A DNA stretch of 64,000 nt from Streptomyces sp. Z26 (GTDB lineage: Bacteria; Actinomycetota; Actinomycetes; Streptomycetales; Streptomycetaceae): positions 2,179,501-2,243,500 of the forward strand of contig NZ_RCHV01000002.1 in NCBI RefSeq assembly GCF_003665095.1, read 5' to 3'. Below the pieces are notes generated by a model that was not told the origin of the DNA, did not search any database, and saw nothing but the letters and a program-made list of their open reading frames with translations. The position numbers were made by a program, and so were the translations under genes. Shown here piece by piece: positions 42,780 to 51,239 of the stretch. Position 1 is the first letter of the stretch, and each line of letters starts with the position of its first letter.

Positions 42780-43601
42780 TCAGGCGGCCGTACGGCGGTT
42801 GATCAGGCGCGGCATGGCCCGGAAGCCGACACCGCCCGCGATCATGGTCGCGGCGCCGACGAGCAGGAACGTCGTCTCGCTCGAACCGGTCTCCGCCAGC
42901 TCGTCCTGCGGCTGCTGGTCGCCGACCGGCTGGCTGCCGCCGACGTCCGGCTCGCTGCCGCCGGTGGCGCAGTCGACCTCGGACTCGCTCAGCTCACAGG
43001 TCGGGGTGTCGTCCTGACCACCGCTGCCGCCGCCGATGGTGGCCGGCTCCTCGCCACCGCCGGTGCTGCCACCGTCCGTGGTGCTGCCGCCGTCGGTGGT
43101 CGAACCGCCGTCGTCACCACCGGTGTTGCCGCCGTCGTCACCTCCCGTGGTGCCCTCGTCGGTGCCGCCGTCGGAACCGTCGGTGGTCGAACCGCCGTCG
43201 TCGCCACCGGTGTTGCCCTCGTCGGTGCCGCCGTCCGCAGTCGAACCGCCGTCGGTCGTGGTGCCGCCGTCGGTGGTCGTGCCACCGTCCGTCGTCGTGC
43301 CACCGTCGGTCGTGGTACCGCCGTCGGTCGTGGTGCCCTGGTTGGCACCCTCGTCCGCACCCTGGTCCGCGCCCTCGACGACGCCGACGATGGCGCCCTC
43401 GTCAGCGCCCTCCACGACGCCGACGATGGAACCACCGTCGGTGGTGTCGCCCTCGTCCGGAGCCTTCGGGGCCTCCGTCGCCGGCTTGTCCGACGGGCTG
43501 ACCGCCTCGGCCACACCAGCCGCGGTGAGCGAAGCGCCGGCGACGAACACCGCGCCTGCCGCGATCCGCGCGACGCGCAAGCGCGTCCTGGAATTGGTCA
43601 T
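42780..43601 (-). CDS. LAxTG cell-wall anchored repeat protein
   Basis: 273 residues from the ATG at 43601. Signal peptide (RIAAGAVFVAGASLTAAGVAEA), then a long Gly/Asp/Thr-rich stalk with five copies of TTTDGG (residues 90-119), several DGG/GDDGG repeats and a duplicated VGVVEGADEGA-type unit, a small loop with two Cys (PTCELSESEVDCATGG), and a sorting signal LAETG followed by a hydrophobic stretch and a positive end (RLINRR). LAxTG is the class E sortase motif of actinobacteria, so the protein should be fixed to peptidoglycan. The stalk looks like a flexible spacer; no adhesin or enzyme domain is visible. Repeat number is likely to vary between strains. Confidence 0.9.
   Translation of the reverse strand: MTNSRTRLRVARIAAGAVFVAGASLTAAGVAEAVSPSDKPATEAPKAPDEGDTTDGGSIVGVVEGADEGAIVGVVEGADQGADEGANQGTTTDGGTTTDGGTTTDGGTTTDGGTTTDGGSTADGGTDEGNTGGDDGGSTTDGSDGGTDEGTTGGDDGGNTGGDDGGSTTDGGSTTDGGSTGGGEEPATIGGGSGGQDDTPTCELSESEVDCATGGSEPDVGGSQPVGDQQPQDELAETGSSETTFLLVGAATMIAGGVGFRAMPRLINRRTAA
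43245..43334. repeat. 18-base tandem repeat encoding TTTDGG
   Basis: Five in-frame 18-base copies in the stalk of the LAxTG protein; synonymous changes (GTC/GTG, CCA/CCG on the plus strand) show they are not brand-new duplications. Confidence 0.85.
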
Positions 43602-43863
43602 GTGCCAACTACCCCCATTGGATACTCGATCGATGGGGCAACTGTGTGAACGGCCTCCGCGTAGGGGGAACTTCGCGCCGCGGGTCCCCCGTCGTTCCCG
43701 TTCGGGCACCGCGCTCATCGTGCTGATCCCGCCCGCACGCGTCCGGTCACACGCCTGCCGAGCAAACAGCTTTCCCAGTTTTCACACCATCGTCAAGCGA
43801 GTGCCAAGTCGGGGCGGGTGAAGGGAGTGTGACGCTTCCGACATCCCCGGCGTGCCGCGCTGG

Positions 43864-45927
43864 TCACCGCACGTGCCGCACCCGTACGTCGTCGGTCTTC
43901 ACGAACGCGACGCGGTGTCCGAACTGCACGCGGTGGTACGCGACTTCGCCCCGCACCACCTGGTGCTCCGCCGGGTCGAAGGTGACCGCCCGGAAGTACG
44001 AGCCCCGTTCCCGCTGCCCGACGGCGTACGACTGCCCCGCGCGCAGCTCGTACGGCAGCGGCGTCAGCTCCTGCCGCGGCACGCCCTCCGGGTACGCCTC
44101 CGGCTCCGGGTAGGCCCGCCCGTACACCGGCACGGTGTCCCGGCCGGGCGCGGGCGTGACCACGGCGCCCCTCGCCGGTACGGCGGTGGGGCGGCGCTTC
44201 GGGTTCTCGAACCACGCCTTCCGGCCCAGGTACCAGATCGCCGTCCAGTCGCCGCGACGTCCGGCGACCGCGTACTGCTGGCCGGTGGAGGCGCGCGCCC
44301 CGGTGTCGTTCACGCCGTCCGTGGACGGGGCGCCGTCGGGGTGGAGGCCCTCGTCGGCGACGAGGGGCGCGTCGGCGCGCGGCTCGGTGTGCAGGCGTAC
44401 GGCGGTGGAGCCGTGCGCGGGGCAGGCGGTGCCCGCCTCCGCGCAGCCGGTGTAGACGGGCCGGTTGCGCGCGTAGTCGGGGCGGATGGTGAGCAGCTCC
44501 GAGTCGCGGCTGCCGGTGGCCTCGAAGGGCCGCCCCAGCAGGGTGAAGTAGTGGGCCCAGTCCCAGTACGGGCCGGGGTCGGTGTGCATCCCGGCGATGG
44601 TGGAGGGCAGCGTGCCGGGGACGTTGTCGTGGCCGAGGACGTGCTGCCGGTCCAGCGGGATGTCGTACTTCCCCGCGAGGTGGCGGACGAGCCGGGCCGA
44701 CGCGCGGTACATCGCCTCCGTGTACCAGGCGTCGGGCGCCGTCAGGAAGCCCTCGTGCTCCAGGCCGATCGAGCCGCTGTTGACGTACCAGTTGCCCGCG
44801 TGCCAGCCGACGTCCTTCGTCGGCACGTGCTGCGCGACGTGCCCGTCGGAGGAGCGCAGGGTGTAGTGCCAGGAGACGTACTCGGGGTCCTGGACGAGGC
44901 CGAGGGTCCGCTCGTACGTCTCCTCCGTGTCGTGCACCACGATGGAGTCGACGCGCGGGGCGCGCGGCCGGTCGGCCTTGTCGTGGTTGCCGTACTGGGT
45001 CTCGCCGGCGTCGTCCACGTACTCCTCGTACGGCGCCGGGACCCACTCGCACGAGACGTTCCGCGGGCACTCCGTACGCCGGTCGCGCTCCGCCGCGCGC
45101 AGACCCGAACCGCGCAACTGGCCCTTGTCCGGGCGGAGTCCGGGGTGCGCGGGCAGGGACACGCGCTGGCCGGAGTCGGTGGTGCGGGCGGCGCCGGAGG
45201 TGAGGACGCCGAAGACGTCGTCGGCGTACGCCGCGGCGCTCGCGGTGTCGGCGGCGCCCGCGTAACCGGCCACCGCGCCGTACCAGTCGGCCGGGTCGGC
45301 GCTCAGCGGCCGGCCCGCCCGGCGCTGCGCGGCGGCGAGCAGCGCGGCGCCGCCCTCGACGTTCGCCGCCGGGCGCTCGCGCAGTTCCCGGGCGGACAGG
45401 CCGGTGAGCCGCGCCGCCTCGGGCAGGGTGCGCAGCCGCTCCGGCAGGTCGGCGGCCTCGGCGGCGGCGGGCGCCCCGTGCCGTACGGACAGCGGGCGGG
45501 CCGGGTCGCCGCGCGGGTCCTCGGCCGGGCCGGAGTGGTGGCCGGGCCCGGCGGCGTCCGCGAGGGCCGTACGGGCGTCGGTGAGGTGCAGGGGGCCGTA
45601 GCCGCCGGAGACGCTCGGCGCGCCCTCGTGGCCGTCCCAGCGCGACTGGAGGTACGCCACCCCGAGGAGCACCTCGACGGGCACGTCGTACCGGTCGGCG
45701 GCGCGCGCGAACGCCCGTTGCAACGCGTCCCGTCCGGCCCCGGCGCCGCCCCGGTCGGCCGTGGCGGCGGGGCCCGCCGTCAGCAGCGGCGCGAGCAGCG
45801 CGGCCGCCGTGACGCCCACGGCGGCGCCGGTCGCGCGGGTACGGGTACGGCGGCGGGCGCGGGCGCGCGCCTCGCCCACGGGTGCGCTCTCCGGCGGGTC
45901 CACCTCTGACGCGTTCGTCGCTGACAC
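43864..45927 (-). CDS. Exported N-acetylmuramoyl-L-alanine amidase (Amidase_2)
   Basis: 687 residues from a GTG with GAGGAGG upstream. A basic N-terminus and membrane segment (GAAVGVTAAALLAPLLTAGPA, about residue 33-53) precede a lytic-transglycosylase-like helical domain (VEVLLGVAYLQSRWDGHEG). The zinc amidase domain spans about residues 300-460: DSIVVHDTEET (first His), HYTLRSSDGHVAQHV, GWHAGNWYVNSGSIGLEHEG and HVLGHDNVPGT (His/Asp end). C-terminal SH3-like repeats (RLHTEPRADAP, YAVAGRRGDWTAIWYLGRKAWF) likely bind wall. It cleaves the amide bond between MurNAc and L-Ala. An unusual point is the long N-terminal region combined with the amidase. Confidence 0.9.
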   Translation of the reverse strand: MSATNASEVDPPESAPVGEARARARRRTRTRATGAAVGVTAAALLAPLLTAGPAATADRGGAGAGRDALQRAFARAADRYDVPVEVLLGVAYLQSRWDGHEGAPSVSGGYGPLHLTDARTALADAAGPGHHSGPAEDPRGDPARPLSVRHGAPAAAEAADLPERLRTLPEAARLTGLSARELRERPAANVEGGAALLAAAQRRAGRPLSADPADWYGAVAGYAGAADTASAAAYADDVFGVLTSGAARTTDSGQRVSLPAHPGLRPDKGQLRGSGLRAAERDRRTECPRNVSCEWVPAPYEEYVDDAGETQYGNHDKADRPRAPRVDSIVVHDTEETYERTLGLVQDPEYVSWHYTLRSSDGHVAQHVPTKDVGWHAGNWYVNSGSIGLEHEGFLTAPDAWYTEAMYRASARLVRHLAGKYDIPLDRQHVLGHDNVPGTLPSTIAGMHTDPGPYWDWAHYFTLLGRPFEATGSRDSELLTIRPDYARNRPVYTGCAEAGTACPAHGSTAVRLHTEPRADAPLVADEGLHPDGAPSTDGVNDTGARASTGQQYAVAGRRGDWTAIWYLGRKAWFENPKRRPTAVPARGAVVTPAPGRDTVPVYGRAYPEPEAYPEGVPRQELTPLPYELRAGQSYAVGQRERGSYFRAVTFDPAEHQVVRGEVAYHRVQFGHRVAFVKTDDVRVRHVR

Positions 45928-46018
45928 GTGCGGCCTCCTCGGCTGACCCGCTGACGGACGCCCCCATGACTACCGAGCGCCCGCGCGCGCGTCAACCGTT
46001 TCCGGCGCCGCGCGCCGG

Positions 46019-47134
46019 TCAGTCCTCCGACTGCTCCTGCTGCTTGCGCCAGCGGATGCCCGCCTCCAGGAACGGGTCGATGTCGCCGTCGAGCACCGCC
46101 TGCGGGTTGCCGACCTCGTACTCCGTACGCAGGTCCTTGACCATCTGGTACGGGTGGAGGACGTACGAACGCATCTGGTTGCCCCAGGAGTTGCCGCCGT
46201 CGCCCTTCAACGCGTCCATCTTCGCCTGCTCCTCCTGGCGGCGGTACGCGAGGAGGCGGCTCTGCATGACGCGCATGGCGGCGGCGCGGTTCTGGATCTG
46301 GGACTTCTCGTTCTGGCAGGAGACGACGATGCCGGTCGGGAGGTGCGTCATGCGCACCGCCGAGTCCGTCGTGTTGACGGACTGGCCGCCGGGGCCGGAG
46401 GAGCGGAAGACGTCGATCCGCAGCTCGTTCTCCGGGATGTCGATGTGGTCGGTCTGCTCGACGACGGGCAGCACCTCGACACCGGAGAACGACGTCTGAC
46501 GGCGGCCCTGGTTGTCGAACGGCGAGATGCGCACCATCCGGTGCGTGCCCTGCTCGACGGAGAGCGTGCCGTACGCGTAGGGCGCCTTCACCGAGAAGGT
46601 CGCGGACTTGATGCCCGCCTCCTCCGCGTACGAGATGTCGAACACCTCGGTCGGGTAGCCCTTGCGCTCGGCCCAGCGCAGGTACATGCGCATCAGCTGC
46701 TCCGCGAAGTCCGCGGCGTCCACGCCGCCCGCCTCCGCCCGGACGCTGACGACGGCCTCGCGGGGGTCGTACTCGCCCGAGAGCAGCGTACGGACCTCCA
46801 TCTCCTCCACGACCTTGCGGACCGAGGCCAGCTCGGTCTCGGCCTCGGCGCGCGTGTCGGCGTCGTCCTCGCTCTCGGCCAGCTCGAACAGCACCTCCAG
46901 GTCGTCGATGCGCGACCGCAGGTCCTCGGCCTTGCGCAGCTGCCCCTGGAGGTACGACAGCCGGCTGGTCACCTGCTGCGCGTTCTCGAGGTCGTCCCAG
47001 AGGTCCGGGGCCGCGGCCTGCTCCTCCAGCACGGCCACGTCCGCCCTCATCCTGTCCAGGTCGAGGACGGCCTCGATCGACTCCATGGTGGAGGAGAGGG
47101 ACTTCAGTTCTTCGGATACGTCGACGGCTGCCAC
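46019..47134 (-). CDS. prfB: Peptide chain release factor 2
   Basis: 371 residues, GTG start. Releases peptides at UGA and UAA. Stop-recognition tripeptide SPF in [16 protein letters not shown], and GGQ in [18 protein letters not shown]. The coding frame is continuous from the start through the N-terminal helices ([17 protein letters not shown]), with no internal UGA and no SD-like frameshift signal, so it lacks the autoregulatory +1 frameshift of many bacteria, as is usual for actinobacteria. Next to the kinase pkaB, with a terminator between. Confidence 0.96.
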   Translation of the reverse strand: MAAVDVSEELKSLSSTMESIEAVLDLDRMRADVAVLEEQAAAPDLWDDLENAQQVTSRLSYLQGQLRKAEDLRSRIDDLEVLFELAESEDDADTRAEAETELASVRKVVEEMEVRTLLSGEYDPREAVVSVRAEAGGVDAADFAEQLMRMYLRWAERKGYPTEVFDISYAEEAGIKSATFSVKAPYAYGTLSVEQGTHRMVRISPFDNQGRRQTSFSGVEVLPVVEQTDHIDIPENELRIDVFRSSGPGGQSVNTTDSAVRMTHLPTGIVVSCQNEKSQIQNRAAAMRVMQSRLLAYRRQEEQAKMDALKGDGGNSWGNQMRSYVLHPYQMVKDLRTEYEVGNPQAVLDGDIDPFLEAGIRWRKQQEQSED

Positions 47135-47176
47135 GGGTCCAGCCTAGCGGCTGGCCGTACGGGCTCCGCCGGTCCG

Positions 47177-47204
47177 TGCGCGGGGGCGCCCGCACCCCCG
47201 CGCA
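47177..47204 (-). terminator. Terminator after pkaB
   Basis: Perfect 10-base stem TGCGCGGGGG / CCCCCGCGCA with an 8-base loop, 36 bases after the pkaB stop. Confidence 0.75.
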
Positions 47205-47240
47205 CCCCCGTACGGGGCGTATCGGGACACAGCGGAACGA

Positions 47241-48626
47241 TCAGGGCCGCCCGGCCGCCGGAGCGGGGTCGGGTACGGGAGCGGGCGCCGGTCCCGAGGC
47301 GGGGACCGGTGCCGACACGGGGACCGGCGTCGGGACCCGCAGGCTGGACGCGTCCCCCTCGGACGTCGCCAGCCAACCGCCGATCCCCACCACCACGACG
47401 ACCCCCGCGGCCACCGCGCCCAGCCGCAGCCGGCGCTTCCGCAGCGCCTCGGCCTGCGCGGCGCGGTTCCGCGCCGAGCCCGCGCGGCGCGCGCCCGCCG
47501 CGCGCGGGGCGCGGGCGGTGCCGTGCGCGCCTCCGGCCAGCTCGTCCGCGCCGGGGACGCGCATGGAGGTGTGGGTGTCGCGGTTGGAGTCCGGGCCCGC
47601 GGTCGGCTCCACCAGCGGCACGGCGCCGCGTACCGGCTCCGTGTACGCCGCTTCGGGGCGCGCGGCCTCGGCGCGCTGCTCGTCGTACGCCTCGTCCGGC
47701 TGCTCGTCGATGTCCAGCGGCGGCAGGCCCTTCAGCGCGGGCAGCACCTCCCGCAGCCGCGCCGCCAGCTCCGGCGCGCGCAGCCGCGACGCCGGGGCCT
47801 TGGCCAGGCACTGGTGGATGAGCTGCCACAGCTCGTCGGGGATACCCGGCAGCGGCGCGACCCGCTCGGTGACGTGGCGGCGCAGGATCGCGCCGGGGTG
47901 GCCGCCGCCGAACGGCGTGAAACCGGCCAGCAGTTCGTAGAGGACGGTGGCCAGCGCGTAGATGTCGACGGAGGCGCGCGGCGGCAGGCCCTCGACCAGC
48001 TCGGGGGCGAGGTAGTCGGGGGTGCCGATGATGCCGCGCGGGGTCTGCGCCGTACCGCCCCCGGCGCCCGTACCGCCGTCCGCGCCGGACTGCGCGCCGG
48101 ACTGGCGGAGCAGGGCCGTACGGCGCGGGGAGTCGATGAGCTTCGCGATCCCGAAATCCGTCAGCAGCGCGGGCGGCGCACCGCCCGGACCGGCCTGGGC
48201 ACGCGCGTCGAGCAGCACGTTCTCCGGCTTGACGTCCCGGTGCACGATGCCGGCCGCGTGCGCGGCGGCGAGCGCGTCCGCCACGTCCACGGCGATCGCC
48301 ACCGCCGCCTCGGGCGCCAGCCGCCGGTCGTGCTCCAGCCTCGTACGCAGGTCGGTGCCGCGTACGAGGTCCATCACGAGCGCCACCTCGTCGCCGTCCG
48401 CGACGAGGTCGCGGAGGCCGACCACGCGCGGGTGGTCGAGCGACTGGAGCGCGGTGCGCTCCGCCACGAAGCGGTCCACGAGGTCCTGGTCGGACGCGAG
48501 GTCCTCGCGGAGGATCTTGACGGCGACGGGACCGTCCGGCCCCTCGCCGAGCCAGACCGTGCCCGCGCTGCCGCGCCCCAGGACCTGGTGCGCGGTGTAG
48601 CGACTGCCGATCTTCCGTGCCACCAT
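47241..48626 (-). CDS. pkaB: Membrane Ser/Thr protein kinase PkaB
   Basis: 461 residues from the ATG at 48626 (GAGGGACGG upstream). Hanks-type kinase domain in the first 290 residues: P-loop GRGSAGTVWLG, VAVKILRED (catalytic Lys), HRDVKPENVLL, LTDFGIAKL, and IGTPDYLAPELVEGL activation end. The juxtamembrane linker is Pro/Ala/Arg-rich; a single membrane segment (LGAVAAGVVVVVGIGGWLA) is followed by a short outer tail rich in Pro/Ala, so there is no PASTA or other sensor. Located beside pkaA, as I recall for S. coelicolor. A hairpin separates the two kinase genes, so each is probably expressed separately. Confidence 0.92.
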   Translation of the reverse strand: MVARKIGSRYTAHQVLGRGSAGTVWLGEGPDGPVAVKILREDLASDQDLVDRFVAERTALQSLDHPRVVGLRDLVADGDEVALVMDLVRGTDLRTRLEHDRRLAPEAAVAIAVDVADALAAAHAAGIVHRDVKPENVLLDARAQAGPGGAPPALLTDFGIAKLIDSPRRTALLRQSGAQSGADGGTGAGGGTAQTPRGIIGTPDYLAPELVEGLPPRASVDIYALATVLYELLAGFTPFGGGHPGAILRRHVTERVAPLPGIPDELWQLIHQCLAKAPASRLRAPELAARLREVLPALKGLPPLDIDEQPDEAYDEQRAEAARPEAAYTEPVRGAVPLVEPTAGPDSNRDTHTSMRVPGADELAGGAHGTARAPRAAGARRAGSARNRAAQAEALRKRRLRLGAVAAGVVVVVGIGGWLATSEGDASSLRVPTPVPVSAPVPASGPAPAPVPDPAPAAGRP

Positions 48627-48977
48627 CCGTCCCTCGCTGATCCGAGTGGGCCACCGGGCAGGATGCCGCCGGTGGCCGGGAGTGAGCCGAGTGAGCCAGC
48701 GCCTCCGTCGCGGAACAGCCGTCACGGGACGGGGCGCGTCACGGCGACAAAGCTACGCGCCGCCGGGCCCCCGGGAAGCCCATACGGAGGTCATTCGTCG
48801 CCCGGAGGCATGAATTGCCCCCTGGAAGTCGACAAATCACCGGACTGACGGACCCGGAGGGCGCACCGGACGGCCGACGGGCGCACCTGCCGGAGGTACG
48901 GCGGGTGCGCCCGTGGACGGACGTACGGGTGAGGCGGGACGTACGGGTGAGGCGCGCGTACGCGTGGTGCGTACGGG
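48627..48977 (-). other. Intergenic region between pkaB and pkaA
   Basis: No gene supported. It holds the pkaA terminator (48879-48912), short CGTACGGGTGAGGCG-type repeats near 48918-48960, and TAGCTT (48755-48750, minus strand), a possible -10 for pkaB. Confidence 0.6.
48879..48912 (-). terminator. Terminator after pkaA
   Basis: Arms GGGCGCACC and GGTGCGCCC enclose a further CCG/CGG pair, about 66 bases after the pkaA stop. Confidence 0.65.
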
Positions 48978-50705
48978 TCAGCCCCCGGCCTTCTCGACCA
49001 GGTCCCGCATCTCGCCGAACAGGTCCTGGGTCTTCTCCCAGAAGCTCTTCCCCTCGTCCCACCACTCCGGGACGGGCGTGAAGTTCCAGATCAGCACACC
49101 GATGACGACGAGGATCAGGACCATGAACAGGCAGCCCTTGAGGCAGCCGAGGCCCGGGATGCGCATCGGGTTCGCGCTGCCCCGGCGCGGCTGCTGGGGC
49201 TGCCGCGGTTGCTGGGGCGCGGGCGGCTGGGGCTCGTACCGCTGGGGCGGCGGCTGCTGACGGCGCCGGGACGGCGCGGGCTGCTGCGGGGGCGCGTACT
49301 GCTGCTGCTGGGGCGGCGGTTGCTGCTGCGCGCGCTGCCGACGCTGCTGCGGCTGCCTGGGCGACTGCTGCGGCTGTTGCGGCTGCTGGCGCTGCGGGCG
49401 GCGGCGGAGCGGGTCGAGGCTCGGGTCGAGCGGCTGGACCTGCGTCTGCTCGTTCCGGTCGCGGGCGGCGCGCAGCTGGCTCTGCCACGGGTGCGGGCCG
49501 TCCGGCTGCTGCGGGGACTGCGGCGGGCCGCCGGGGCCGGTCTGCGGCATGACGTTCGTGGCCGCGTTCGGGTCGTAGCCCTGACCGCCGGAACCGCCGG
49601 GGCCGGTCTGCGGCATGACGTTCGTGGCCGCGTTCGGGTCGTAGCCCTGGCCACCGGGACCACCGGGGCCGGTCTGCGGCATGACGTTCGTGGCCGCGTT
49701 CGGATCGTAACCCTGGCCGCCCTGGCCGGTGTTGGGCAGCACCTGGGTGGGCGCCGCGTCGCCGCTGAGCTGCCCCTCCGGGACGGTGGCGGGCTGCGGG
49801 TCCGGCACCAGCAGCGCGGCGACGCCGAGCGCCGCGCGCGCCTGGTCGGGCGTGGCGCCCGCGCCGACACCGGCGGCGACCGTACGCAGCGCGTGCGCGA
49901 GGTTCGCGGCGCCGGGGCGCTCCTCGGGCCGCTTGCGCAGACACGTCTCGATGACGGTCCACAGCGGGTCGGGCAGGCCCGGCGGGCGCTGCGGCTGCTC
50001 ACCGAGGTGGCGGTGGAGCACCTCCAGGGAGGTGCCGCCGCTGAACGGGGGCCGCCCCGCGACGAGTTCGTACAGCAGGATGCCCGCGCCGTAGATGTCG
50101 ACGGCGGACGTCTGCGGCCTGCCCTCGGCCGACTCCGGCGCCACGTACGCGGGCGTGCCGACGAACTCCTGCGTACGCGTCAGCCCCGGGGAGTCCGCCA
50201 GCCGCGCGATACCGAAGTCGGTGAGCAGCGGGCGCATGCCGTGGGGGCCCTCGGAGAGGAGGACGTTGGCCGGTTTCAGGTCGCGGTGCACGACGCCGTC
50301 GGCGTGGCTGGCGGCGAGCGCGTCGGCGACCTGCGCGGTCACCAGGGCGGCGCCGATCGGCGAGAACGGGCCGTTCTCACGGAGGTAGCGGTGCAGGTCC
50401 GGGCCCTCGACCAGGTCCATCACCAGGGCGAGGAGGTCGCCCTCGACGACGAGGTCGCGGGTGCGCACGATGTTCTCGTGGGTGAGCCGCAGGAGGACGG
50501 AGCGCTCGCGCAGGAAGCGCATCACCACGTCCGGGTCGTTGGCCAGCTCCTCCTTGAGCACCTTGATCGCGACGGTCTCGCCGGGCTGTCCGGCGACCGC
50601 CGCCTCGGAGCCCGCGACCTCGCGCTGGCGGGCCCTCCAGACGGTGCCCGTGGCGCCGCGTCCCAGCTGCTCCTCGAGCAGGTATTTGCTGCCTACCGGC
50701 CGCAC
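48978..50705 (-). CDS. pkaA: Membrane Ser/Thr protein kinase PkaA
   Basis: 575 residues from a GTG with GGGAG nine bases upstream. Kinase domain residues 8-275: GRGATGTVWRA, VAIKVLKEE (Lys 48), HRDLKPANVLL, LTDFGIARL, VGTPAYVAPESAEG. Then a 240-residue linker: TQVLPNTGQGG, three 22-residue repeats (331-396) each with NAATNVMPQTG, followed by a Gln/Pro/Arg-rich tract. One membrane segment (LFMVLILVVIGVLIWNF, about residue 534) and a short acidic outer tail with aromatic residues. The Thr-rich repeats look like autophosphorylation or FHA-docking sites, and a FHA-FtsK protein is encoded divergently next door. No extracellular sensor domain is present. Confidence 0.93.
   Translation of the reverse strand: MRPVGSKYLLEEQLGRGATGTVWRARQREVAGSEAAVAGQPGETVAIKVLKEELANDPDVVMRFLRERSVLLRLTHENIVRTRDLVVEGDLLALVMDLVEGPDLHRYLRENGPFSPIGAALVTAQVADALAASHADGVVHRDLKPANVLLSEGPHGMRPLLTDFGIARLADSPGLTRTQEFVGTPAYVAPESAEGRPQTSAVDIYGAGILLYELVAGRPPFSGGTSLEVLHRHLGEQPQRPPGLPDPLWTVIETCLRKRPEERPGAANLAHALRTVAAGVGAGATPDQARAALGVAALLVPDPQPATVPEGQLSGDAAPTQVLPNTGQGGQGYDPNAATNVMPQTGPGGPGGQGYDPNAATNVMPQTGPGGSGGQGYDPNAATNVMPQTGPGGPPQSPQQPDGPHPWQSQLRAARDRNEQTQVQPLDPSLDPLRRRPQRQQPQQPQQSPRQPQQRRQRAQQQPPPQQQQYAPPQQPAPSRRRQQPPPQRYEPQPPAPQQPRQPQQPRRGSANPMRIPGLGCLKGCLFMVLILVVIGVLIWNFTPVPEWWDEGKSFWEKTQDLFGEMRDLVEKAGG
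49518..49715. repeat. Three 66-base tandem repeats in pkaA
   Basis: Encodes three 22-residue units QGYDPNAATNVMPQTGPGG plus GG or PQ. DNA identity is very high, so the number may vary among strains. The upstream TQVLPNTG is a diverged half-unit. Confidence 0.9.
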
Positions 50706-51239
50706 GTCATGCGCTCCCTGCTGGTCTGTCCGGTCGTGCCGTCCCGCACACTGTAATGCCGTCCGAACGCCGTCCCGATGGCGCCCGGCGGGCGCTTCCC
50801 CGCCGCGTGTGCGGAGCGGGCCCGGACCGTACCGGCCGGGTGGCGCCCGGGTGGACTCCGTCTACCCCGGCTTCCCCGGGAAGACGCGTCGTACGGGGCA
50901 CCGGTTGCGTGCGCGGCGGGTCCGATCGCGTACGGCGGTCCCGCGCGGAGCCCGTACGGCGGTCCCGCGCGGAGCCCGTACGCCGTCCGCGCGCCGCCCC
51001 CGCCGTGCCCCTCCGTGACGGTGGTCGGGGCGACGGGCCGGGGCGTGGCCGGGAACGGCGGAGGTCCGTAGCGGAACGGTCGACACCGATCGTGATTGGT
51101 CGGGCACAGTCCCGAACAGGCACTCTTGCGCTCCGGCCCGCGCATTCAAGATCATTGGGGCGCGACGACGGGGTGGGATGTCCGTACCGGGTGCGAAGAT
51201 GCATCCAGCACGGAGCGTTGGTGGGACCGGGAGGGGCCG
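50706..51239. other. Divergent promoter region of pkaA and the FHA-FtsK gene
   Basis: 534 bases without a gene. A 24-base perfect tandem repeat (50929-50976) sits in it. Between 51080 and 51180 A/T content rises (TGATTGGTCGGGCACAG, AAGATCATTGGG), the likely promoter of the rightward gene, but no clear -35/-10 can be given. Confidence 0.55.
50929..50976. repeat. 24-base perfect tandem repeat
   Basis: Two abutting copies beginning CGTACGGCGGTCCCGC, followed by a six-base start of a third. Non-coding. Confidence 0.8.

Noticed and set aside
43245..43334. Regular repeats that might suggest CRISPR
   Set aside because: 18-base units in frame inside a signal-peptide/LAETG protein, no spacers and no cas genes.
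46019..47134. Programmed +1 frameshift in prfB
   Set aside because: The frame is continuous with no internal UGA or SD-like slip site.
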